Source: Brevundimonas sp. MF30-B
GTDB lineage: Bacteria; Pseudomonadota; Alphaproteobacteria; Caulobacterales; Caulobacteraceae
Assembly (NCBI RefSeq): GCF_004683885.1
Contig: NZ_CP038440.1
Location: 1,522,001-1,586,000, forward strand
Direction of reading: 5' to 3'
Length of the DNA: 64,000 nucleotides
The translations under genes were made by a program, and so were the position numbers. The stretch's first letter is position 1. Each line of letters starts with the position of its first letter. Below are positions 57,879-64,000 of this stretch, in pieces. The notes under the pieces were generated by a model, which was given only the letters and a program-made list of their open reading frames with translations, was not told the origin of the DNA and searched no databases.

Positions 57879-58667
57879 ATGACATCCAGCCTGTTCACCC
57901 ACATCGAGACCCTGCAGGGGGAGCGCCCCTGGGGCGCCTTTCTGGATGCGGGGACCGGGGTGAACTCCGCCCTCTGGGGCCTGGGCCTTAAAACGGACAG
58001 CTGGACGGGGGTGACGGGTGCAGCCGGTCATGCTAAGCAGGTCCGCGATCGGGCGGGCGAGGCCCTTGAGGCGCCGAGGCGTTCGCTGCTGGTCGACAAC
58101 TGGGTCAATCCTGCCTTGCTGAAGGGACAGGTGTTCGACACCGTGCTGGCCGACTATCTGGTGGGCGCCGTCGAAGGCTTTGCGCCCTATTTCCAGCGCG
58201 ATCTGTTCCGGCGGCTGGCGCCGCATGTCGGCGGGGTCCTGTATGTCGTCGGTCTCGATCCCTACGTCGTCGGACCGGCCCAGACCGATGCAGCCCGTCT
58301 GGTGCGCGAGGTCGGTCGCCTGCGCGACGCCTGCCTGCTGCTCGCCGACGAGACGCCCTACAGAGAGTATCCGGCCGAATGGGTTCAGGCGTCGCTGACG
58401 GACGCCGGGTTCACCGTCACGGACGCGCGCCGCTTCCCGAATCGTTATCGTGAGAAATGGGTTCATGGGCAGCTGGACATGGCGCTGCGCCGGCTTCCCA
58501 AGCTGCAGAACCGCGAACTGGCCTCGGCCCTGGCTGCAGACGCCGAACGGCTGCGTGAACAAGGCGTCAGGCTGTGCGCCGCGCAGGACGGGCTGCGGGC
58601 CGGCTTCGACTATGTCATCGCCTGCAGGCCGCGCGCCTTCGAATATTTAACCAAGGAGATCGGATGA
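57879..58667 (+). CDS. Class I SAM-dependent methyltransferase-like protein
   Basis: A 262-residue protein. The nucleotide-binding start reads WGAFLDAGTGVNSALWGL, followed by QVFDTVLADYLVGAVEGF, consistent with a Rossmann methyltransferase similar to spermidine synthase-like families. The substrate is unknown. ATG 57879 is chosen because GGAG precedes it; ATG 57861 is the alternative. It is divergent from the zinc receptor and overlaps the ArsC-like gene by 4 bp. Confidence 0.8.
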   Translation: MTSSLFTHIETLQGERPWGAFLDAGTGVNSALWGLGLKTDSWTGVTGAAGHAKQVRDRAGEALEAPRRSLLVDNWVNPALLKGQVFDTVLADYLVGAVEGFAPYFQRDLFRRLAPHVGGVLYVVGLDPYVVGPAQTDAARLVREVGRLRDACLLLADETPYREYPAEWVQASLTDAGFTVTDARRFPNRYREKWVHGQLDMALRRLPKLQNRELASALAADAERLREQGVRLCAAQDGLRAGFDYVIACRPRAFEYLTKEIG

Positions 58668-59017
58668 CCTTCGTGCTTTTCGGCATTCCCAATTGCGACA
58701 CTGTGAAAAAGGCTCGGGTCTGGCTGGACCAGGAGGGCGCGGCCTATGTGTTCCACGATTACAAGAAGCAGGGCGTCGAAAGGGCGATGCTGGAGCGCTG
58801 GATCGCAGCTCACGGCTGGGAAAGGGTGCTGAACCAGGCCGGTACGACGTTTCGAAAGCTGTCGGACGAGGCTCGTCAGGGGCTGGACGCCGACAAGGCG
58901 ATCGCGCTGATGCTGGAGCAGCCGTCCATGATCAAACGACCGGTGTTGGAGCGTGATGGGCGCGACAGCCTGATCGGCTTCAAGCCCGACGCCTACGCCG
59001 CCTTCATCGCAAGCTGA
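58664..59017 (+). CDS. ArsC/Spx-family thioredoxin-fold protein (YffB-like)
   Basis: A 117-residue protein. The N-terminal LFGIPNCDTVKKARVWLD carries the single active Cys11, and the RPVLERDG segment is the family's third motif. The lack of the full Arg set of true arsenate reductases makes YffB-like function more likely. It starts inside the methyltransferase stop and its end overlaps the convergent EEP gene by 14 bp. Confidence 0.88.
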   Translation: MTFVLFGIPNCDTVKKARVWLDQEGAAYVFHDYKKQGVERAMLERWIAAHGWERVLNQAGTTFRKLSDEARQGLDADKAIALMLEQPSMIKRPVLERDGRDSLIGFKPDAYAAFIAS

Positions 59018-59825
59018 GGTCGGCGACCACGCCGAAGTGGTCGGACGGATATTCGCCGTTTGTCGGTCGATCGCCGATCAGGCGCGCGCCGCGCACCACG
59101 AACGCTTCGGGCTCGACGAAGATGTGATCGATGACCCTGTGGTCGTGGCCCTTGGCCGGGTTCAGCGTCGTCTCGACCGCGCCGTCGGGCAGGGCGCTGA
59201 TGAAGCGCGGCGGGGCGAATGAGGCCAAGCCGGCGTCGGAGAGCGGCGCATTGAAATCTCCCATGACGATCAGCGGCGCGCCGTCTTGGGGAATCCAGGA
59301 CAGCAGGTCCGCAGCCTGGGTCGCGCGGATCGCGCCTCCCTCGGGGGTGTGGTGGAAGTGGGTGTTGACCACGGTAAGCCGTCGCTGGCCCACCTCGATC
59401 ACTGCGCGCAGGGCGGTGCGCGAATCGTCCAGAGGGGCCAGCCGCTTCATGTCATGCGACAGGATCGGCAGACGGCTGAGAAGGGCGTTGCCATAGCGGC
59501 GCGGCGCGCCTTCGGCGTCGGTGGAGGAGAAGACGACGCTGTACTCGCCCAGGCCCGCTGCATTCAGCGCCTGGGCCAGGGTCTCGGCCTGGTTCGGCAG
59601 TCCCTTGGCCGCGTCTTCCAGAACCTCCTGCAGGCCGATGACGTCCGCCTCGGCGTCTCGCACCGCCTGGATCAACAGCAGCCGACGCGCGGCCCAGTCC
59701 TCCATGTCATGCCAGATGTTGAAGCTGAGCACCCTGACGTCTCGGGCTCCACGCGGCGCCGTGGTGGCGCAGCCCACCAGGGGCAGGGCGGCGCCGGCGG
59801 TCAGAAGGGTGCGGCGGTTCAGCAT
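59004..59825 (-). CDS. Exported endonuclease/exonuclease/phosphatase family protein
   Basis: A 273-residue secreted metal-dependent phosphoesterase. The signal begins MLNRRTLLTAGAAL and ends in a lipobox, LVGC. Catalytic motifs are LSFNIWHDME, DVIGLQEV, VNTHFHHTP, MGDFNAP and the closing YPSDHFGVVADL. ATG 59825 has AGGAG upstream. The substrate could be nucleic acid, phospholipid or a sugar phosphate. A LacI-type palindrome lies 25 bp upstream, matching the one in front of the orphan ABC ATPase. Confidence 0.9.
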   Translation of the reverse strand: MLNRRTLLTAGAALPLVGCATTAPRGARDVRVLSFNIWHDMEDWAARRLLLIQAVRDAEADVIGLQEVLEDAAKGLPNQAETLAQALNAAGLGEYSVVFSSTDAEGAPRRYGNALLSRLPILSHDMKRLAPLDDSRTALRAVIEVGQRRLTVVNTHFHHTPEGGAIRATQAADLLSWIPQDGAPLIVMGDFNAPLSDAGLASFAPPRFISALPDGAVETTLNPAKGHDHRVIDHIFVEPEAFVVRGARLIGDRPTNGEYPSDHFGVVADLSLR

Positions 59826-59850
59826 CGCGAAGCTCCTTGTCACCAGCGGA

Positions 59851-59864
59851 TGTAACCGGTTTCA
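59851..59864. promoter_or_regulatory. LacI-type operator TGTAACCGGTTTCA
   Basis: This differs from the palindrome at 4620-4633 by two outer bases and keeps TAACCGGTT. It lies 25 bp upstream of the EEP gene, a similar distance and orientation to the other copy. The same regulator probably reads both. Confidence 0.5.
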
Positions 59865-59977
59865 GCCGCCTTACGAAAGTTTCATGCCCGATTTCGCATC
59901 CGTTCGCCGTCGCGGGGCCCTCTTGTGATCAGAAGGCCGCCGCATCAGGCTGGCCTAAGGGTTCAAGGGAAACTCAC

Positions 59978-60379
59978 ATGGAAGACTTCATTCCGATCAT
60001 CGCCATCCTGGCCGTCTTCGGCACGATCACCGCCATCATCGTCGGGCCGACCTATCTCAAGACTCAGGAGCGCAAGGAAACGCAGGAGACGGTGCGCCGC
60101 GCCATAGAGAAGGGCCAGCCGCTGCCGCCCGAGGTGATCGAGGCCATGAGCCGCGACGTGACCAAGAGCCTGCCGTCGCGCAGCCGCGACATTCGCCGCG
60201 GCGTGATTTGGCTGGCGGTCGGCATCGGCCTGGCGGCGTTCAGCGTGGTCAGCGACGTCGGCGGCAGCGACTGGAGCGGCAACAACTTCGACAGCAGCCT
60301 GCTGGGCGTCGCCTGCATCCCCGCCACCATCGGCCTCGCCTTCATCGTCCTGAGCTTCTTCAACAAGAACAAGGACTGA
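59978..60379 (+). CDS. DUF6249-like membrane protein
   Basis: A 133-residue protein with a membrane helix at residues 5-25, a charged middle region with KTQERKETQETVRRAIEKGQPLPPEVIE, and two further helices near residues 72-90 and 108-127. This is the DUF6249 pattern, function unknown. ATG 59978 has AAGGGA upstream. It precedes an ECF sigma gene by 24 bp, a pairing seen in related bacteria. Confidence 0.8.
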   Translation: MEDFIPIIAILAVFGTITAIIVGPTYLKTQERKETQETVRRAIEKGQPLPPEVIEAMSRDVTKSLPSRSRDIRRGVIWLAVGIGLAAFSVVSDVGGSDWSGNNFDSSLLGVACIPATIGLAFIVLSFFNKNKD

Positions 60380-60403
60380 GCCGGGGCGGCGGGGAGAACC
60401 GTC

Positions 60404-60955
60404 ATGGCCGTATCCTATCGGGATATGCACGACGTGGAGCTGGCGGCCCAGGCCGCCGCCGGCGGCCGGCGCGAGTTCGGCGAACTGGCGCGACGTCACG
60501 GCTCGGCGGTGCGGGGTCTGTTGCGCCGCATGGGCGCCGACCCGTCGCTGGCCGACGACGTGGCCCAGGACGCCTTCGTCGTAGCGTTTCAGCGCTGCGC
60601 CGAATATCGCGGCGAGGGTACGTTTTCGGGATGGGTCAAGCGGATCGCGGCTCGGCTCTATTTGAAGCGACGCGCCAAGGAAGCGCGGTACGTCGAAGAA
60701 AACGCGTCGGAAGAGGCTGCGCCTGTCGTCGACACGCCGGGTCTGATGGACCTCGACGAGGCGCTGAAATCCCTGAGCGAGGCGGAGCGGCTGTGCGTGT
60801 CCCTGTGTCACGGCGCCGGTCTGTCTCATCCCGAAATCGCGGCGGCCATGAATTTGCCGCTGGGCACTGTGAAATCTCATGTCAAGCGTGGTCTGGATAA
60901 ACTTCGCGCGCGGCTCCAGCCGGAGCTCGTCGGGAGGGTCGCTCATGTCGTCTGA
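60404..60955 (+). CDS. ECF-type RNA polymerase sigma factor
   Basis: A 183-residue sigma-70 family protein with regions 2 and 4 only. Region 2 reads ADDVAQDAFVVAFQRCAEYRGEGTFSGWVKRIAARLYL. Region 4 contains LSHPEIAAAMNLPLGTVKSHVKRGLDKLRARL. It directs transcription of a small regulon not visible here. It overlaps the next gene by 11 bp, and that gene may act on it. Confidence 0.92.
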   Translation: MAVSYRDMHDVELAAQAAAGGRREFGELARRHGSAVRGLLRRMGADPSLADDVAQDAFVVAFQRCAEYRGEGTFSGWVKRIAARLYLKRRAKEARYVEENASEEAAPVVDTPGLMDLDEALKSLSEAERLCVSLCHGAGLSHPEIAAAMNLPLGTVKSHVKRGLDKLRARLQPELVGRVAHVV

Positions 60956-61349
60956 CGAGTTTGATCCCATGATCGAGAAGCTGTTCGCGCGACAGGCGCC
61001 GATGGCCGACGCCGATCTGTTCGCCGCCCATCTGGAGAAGCGGCTGGCGCGGGGCTCGGGCGTCCGCGCCCTGGTCCTGGGTGGAGCGGGGTTGGTCGGC
61101 GGGGTGTTGGCGCTGCGCGAAACGGTCGGCAACATTTCTTTCTCAAGCGCCGACCGACTGATTGGCGACGCGACGATGACGCGCGGGCTGGAACAGGCCA
61201 GCATGGGCGTGCAGGCGAGCCTGGATCAGTACGGTCTTTCCCAGCTGTCGCTTGGGTCCATGGGCGGAATGCAGCTATTCTGGATCACGGCCGGCGCCAT
61301 TCTGGCGCTGTTGGCCGCCGGCGTGGTGAAGCTGTCCCAGGAGACCTGA
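60945..61349 (+). CDS. Membrane protein coupled to the ECF sigma gene
   Basis: A 134-residue protein starting at ATG 60945 inside the sigma gene. A soluble N-terminal part of about 40 residues is followed by hydrophobic segments VRALVLGGAGLVGGVLAL and LFWITAGAILALLAAGVV. Position and topology suit an anti-sigma factor, but no zinc-binding HxxxCxxC motif is present. Its stop touches the panB start. Confidence 0.7.
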   Translation: MSSDEFDPMIEKLFARQAPMADADLFAAHLEKRLARGSGVRALVLGGAGLVGGVLALRETVGNISFSSADRLIGDATMTRGLEQASMGVQASLDQYGLSQLSLGSMGGMQLFWITAGAILALLAAGVVKLSQET

Positions 61350-62186
61350 ATGTCCAGCCAGAAGCCCGAGACGGTCCGCCGTCTGGCCGCACCCGACATC
61401 ACGGCCCGCAAAGGCAAGGCGCCCGTCGTCTGCCTGACCGCCTATGACGCGCCGACGGCGGCGCTGCTGGACGATCACTGCGACCTGCTGCTGGTCGGCG
61501 ACAGCGTGGGCATGGTCGTTCACGGCCTGCCGAACACCGTCGGCGTGACTCTGGAGATGATGATCCTGCACGGCCAGGCCGTCATGCGCGGCTCTAAGCG
61601 CGCCATGGTCGTCGTTGACATGCCGTTCGGCAGCTACGAGGGCGGCAAGGAGGTCGCCTACGACAACTGCGCGCGGGTCATGAAGGAGACGGGCGCCCAG
61701 GCGGTGAAGCTGGAAAGCGGTCCGACCGTGCCCGAAACCATCGCCTATCTCGTCCAGCGCGGAATCCCAGTGATGGGCCATGTCGGTCTGCGGCCTCAGG
61801 CCGTGCTGACCGAGGGGGCGTTCAAAGCCAAAGGACGCACCGACGACGAGCGCCTGCGCGTCATCGCCGAAGCCGAAGCGACCGCCGACGCCGGCGCCTT
61901 CGCCATCGTCATCGAGGGCACGGCCGAGGGCGTGGCGCGCGAAATCACCGAAACGATCGACAAGCCCACCATCGGCATCGGCGCCTCGGCGGCGTGCGAC
62001 GGGCAGATCCTGGTCACGCCCGACATGCTGGGCCTGTTCGACTGGACGCCCAAGTTCGTGCGCAAGTACGCTGACCTGCGCGGAGAGATCGATCGCGCGG
62101 TCGCCGGCTACGCCGAAGACGTCAAGGCGCGCCGTTTTCCTGCCGAAGTCGAGACCTACTTCTCGAAAAAGCCGGTTTCGTCCTAA
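61350..62186 (+). CDS. panB: 3-methyl-2-oxobutanoate hydroxymethyltransferase
   Basis: A 278-residue enzyme that makes ketopantoate for pantothenate and coenzyme A. The barrel motifs [42 protein letters not shown] and VKLESG are intact, as is MGHVGLRPQ. It starts directly at the stop of the sigma-linked gene, so it may be expressed with that module. Confidence 0.95.
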   Translation: MSSQKPETVRRLAAPDITARKGKAPVVCLTAYDAPTAALLDDHCDLLLVGDSVGMVVHGLPNTVGVTLEMMILHGQAVMRGSKRAMVVVDMPFGSYEGGKEVAYDNCARVMKETGAQAVKLESGPTVPETIAYLVQRGIPVMGHVGLRPQAVLTEGAFKAKGRTDDERLRVIAEAEATADAGAFAIVIEGTAEGVAREITETIDKPTIGIGASAACDGQILVTPDMLGLFDWTPKFVRKYADLRGEIDRAVAGYAEDVKARRFPAEVETYFSKKPVSS

Positions 62187-62279
62187 GCGCCGCGTTGCGG
62201 GGACGCAGGCGACCTTCTAGGGTCCGGCCGGTTTTGGCGCCCCGTCGGGCGTCCATAGAGATTCTGGGGCGACGTTTCC

Positions 62280-63032
62280 GTGGTTGATGTCTTCGAACAG
62301 GTCGAGGAGGAGCTTCGCTCCGAGCGCTTGAAGCGCCTGGCCCGGATCTGGCTGCCAGTTTTCGGCGGCGTCCTGCTTATCGCTCTGATCGCGGCCCTGT
62401 CGTGGTGGGGCTGGCAAAGCTGGGAAACGTCCAAGGCCGACAAGGCCTCGGCCGCCTATGACCGCGGTGTCGAGCTGCTCGAGCAGGGCAACGCCGCCAG
62501 CGCCCGCACGGCCTTCGAGGAAGCCGCCGACGTGGGCAACGGCGCCTATAGGGCCCTCGCTCTGATGCAGCAGGCCGGCATCGAGCTGAACGACAATCGG
62601 CCCGCTCAGGCGGTGACCTTGTTCGACCAGGCCGCCGACGCCGTGCGCGACCCGATCATGGCCGACGCAGCCGCCCTGAAGGCCGCCTTTCTCGTGATGG
62701 ACACCGATGCGTCGCTGGCCGACATCGAAGGTCGTCTGACGCCGCTGGCCGGCGATGGCCGGCCGTATCGGGCGTTCGCGCAAGAGGCGCTGGCCCTGGC
62801 GCGGATCCAGCACGGTCAGATGCAGCCCGCCCGCGACGCGCTGGTTCAACTGCAGCTGGGTCAGGACGTGCCCGAGCAGGTCCGGCAACGCGCCCAGGCC
62901 GCCATCGAGTCCATCGATTCCGGCACGGCCTCGGCCCTGGCAGGCATCGTCGCAGCCCAGGCAAGCCTGCCCGCTCCCCAAGCCCCCGCCGCCGACGCCC
63001 CCGGCGTTCCGCCGGCCCCGGCCAACCCGTAA
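62280..63032 (+). CDS. YfgM-like tetratricopeptide protein
   Basis: A 250-residue membrane-anchored protein from GTG 62280. An N-terminal cytoplasmic EEELRSERLKRLARIW is followed by a helix at about residues 24-46 and a periplasmic TPR region with repeats such as AYDRGVELLEQGNAASARTAFEEA. The C-terminus is Ala/Pro-rich. YfgM relatives work with periplasmic chaperones near the Sec and BAM systems. It comes just before bamB, as in many proteobacteria. Confidence 0.88.
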   Translation: MVDVFEQVEEELRSERLKRLARIWLPVFGGVLLIALIAALSWWGWQSWETSKADKASAAYDRGVELLEQGNAASARTAFEEAADVGNGAYRALALMQQAGIELNDNRPAQAVTLFDQAADAVRDPIMADAAALKAAFLVMDTDASLADIEGRLTPLAGDGRPYRAFAQEALALARIQHGQMQPARDALVQLQLGQDVPEQVRQRAQAAIESIDSGTASALAGIVAAQASLPAPQAPAADAPGVPPAPANP

Positions 63033-63055
63033 GTGACCATTCCAGGATGTCGTCG

Positions 63056-64000
63056 ATGAATCGCGTGCTCAAAGTCGCCCTGGTGTGCGGCGTCGCCCTG
63101 ACCGTCGCCTCGTGCGGGACGGTGCGTCGCGCCCTGCCGTTCGGCCTCGGCGGCTCCGACGCTCCGCAAGCGACCGCAAGCGAGGGTCAGCGCATCTCCA
63201 TTCTGGAGTTCGAACAGCAGCTGGCGCCGTCAGCCGCTCTGTCGGGCGCCGACTTCTTCCTGCCCGGGCCGCAGGCCGTGACTGCCTGGACGCAGCCCGG
63301 CGGCACTGCTGAAAATCTGACCGAACATGTCATCGCCGCCCCCGATTTCGCGGTGGCCTGGCGGAGAAACATCGGGGAGGGCGCGCGCCGGCCGGGTCGC
63401 GTGATGTCTCCGCCGGTCGCGGCGGACAACCGCATCTTCGTTCTGGACGGCGATTCGACCGTCACCGCCGTTGCGGCGGACACCGGCGCGGTTCTGTGGA
63501 AGGCCAGCGTCCTCCCCGATGGCTCGGAGCAGGGGGACCGCCTGCTGGGTCTGATACCGCGGGGCGGCTCCAGCCGCCTGACGGGAGGGTTCGGCGGCGG
63601 CGTGGCCGTGGGCGCAGGCCGCGTCTACGTCACCTCGGGTTATCGCACGGTGACCGCGCTGGACGCTGCCACCGGCGCGGAGGTTTGGCGTCAAAGCGTC
63701 GACGTGCCGATCCACAGCGCCCCGACCTTCGCCGGCGGGCGTGTCTTCGCGAGCGACATCGACAGCCAGCTGTTCGCTTTCAACGCATCGACGGGCGCTC
63801 AGGAGTGGCTTTACCGCGGCATCGCCGAGCCAGCCCGGATCATGCGCGCCTCCAGCGTGGCGGTCTCGGGCGAGACGGTCATCGCGCCGTTTTCGTCGGG
63901 CCAGGTGGTCGCCCTGCGCGCCCTGAACGGTCAGCCGGTCTGGGAGGAGGTGCTGTCACGCACCAGCCGGACCAGCGCCCTGTCGGAAATCCGCGATGTG
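63056..64000 (+). CDS. bamB: Outer-membrane assembly lipoprotein BamB (3' end cut off)
   Basis: The first 315 residues of a lipoprotein of the BAM complex, which inserts beta-barrel proteins. The signal ends in LTVASC, with lipidated C20. Then come PQQ-like propeller blades, such as RIFVLDGDSTVTAVAADTGAVLWK, RVYVTSGYRTVTALDAATGAEVW and LFAFNASTGAQEWLY. ATG 63056 is chosen over ATG 63047 because AGGA then has proper spacing. The frame is open to the window end. Confidence 0.92.
   Translation, partial: MNRVLKVALVCGVALTVASCGTVRRALPFGLGGSDAPQATASEGQRISILEFEQQLAPSAALSGADFFLPGPQAVTAWTQPGGTAENLTEHVIAAPDFAVAWRRNIGEGARRPGRVMSPPVAADNRIFVLDGDSTVTAVAADTGAVLWKASVLPDGSEQGDRLLGLIPRGGSSRLTGGFGGGVAVGAGRVYVTSGYRTVTALDAATGAEVWRQSVDVPIHSAPTFAGGRVFASDIDSQLFAFNASTGAQEWLYRGIAEPARIMRASSVAVSGETVIAPFSSGQVVALRALNGQPVWEEVLSRTSRTSALSEIRDV

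Overview
The window is one 64 kb stretch of high-G+C chromosome from an alphaproteobacterium, most probably a Brevundimonas-like member of the Caulobacteraceae. This rests on gene content and order: an iscR-led suf operon with two cysteine desulfurases, fliQ-fliR-flhB behind a CtrA-like TTAA-N7-TTAA site, many TonB-dependent receptors, LacI-type carbohydrate control, and the overall codon bias. The species call is inference. No rRNA, CRISPR array, insertion sequence or complete prophage is visible. There are two tRNA genes (Glu-TTC and Pro-TGG).

Layout. 0-7.4 kb: prmA, a small coiled-coil membrane protein, an M24 aminopeptidase, an orphan sugar-ABC ATPase behind a palindromic LacI-type operator, and an exported DUF305/LVIVD-repeat pair. 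7.4-10.9 kb: folE, the flagellar export genes fliQ-fliR-flhB, and an alpha/beta hydrolase with Gln at the nucleophile position. 11-20.6 kb: one long run iscR-iscS-sufB-(small Imm32-like gene)-sufC-sufD-sufS-sufT-sufA-metN-metI-metQ, which joins Fe-S assembly to methionine import. 20.6-30.9 kb: parE, an O-antigen-ligase-like gene, hemB, a small membrane protein and phaC on the minus strand, then a lipoprotein, glpX and recJ on the plus strand. 30.9-38.3 kb: tRNA-Glu, a LOV hybrid kinase, a double cold-shock protein, a DUF192 protein, tRNA-Pro, a compositionally different patch with a broken TolA-like gene, and a three-gene phosphorelay. 38.3-44.3 kb: a chaperone-usher-type pilus operon with a divergent NarL-type regulator. 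44.3-54.6 kb: a beta-glucan/cello-oligosaccharide locus (two sugar MFS transporters, GH5, LacI regulator, TonB receptor, GH3) with two copies of the operator TTGACAGCGCTGTCAA. 55-57.8 kb: a zinc-type TonB receptor with MerC behind a Zur-like box. 57.9-64 kb: a methyltransferase, an ArsC-like protein, a secreted EEP hydrolase, an ECF sigma module, panB, a YfgM-like protein and bamB (cut by the window end).

Reading-frame quality is uneven. Six single-base frame breaks lie between 22.6 and 25.0 kb, hitting parE, hemB and the ligase-like gene. Three more lie between 42.0 and 43.4 kb in the pilus genes. Because parE and hemB should be essential, local sequence error is the simplest explanation there. 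The break in the TolA-like gene near 34.6 kb differs: it is caused by an exact 19-bp tandem duplication.

The least expected features are the small immunity-like gene inside the suf operon, the 19-bp duplication that switches a gene off, and two near-identical operators (TGTAACCGGTTACA type) 55 kb apart in front of an orphan ABC ATPase and a secreted phosphoesterase. I did not find a large, clearly undescribed multi-gene system.
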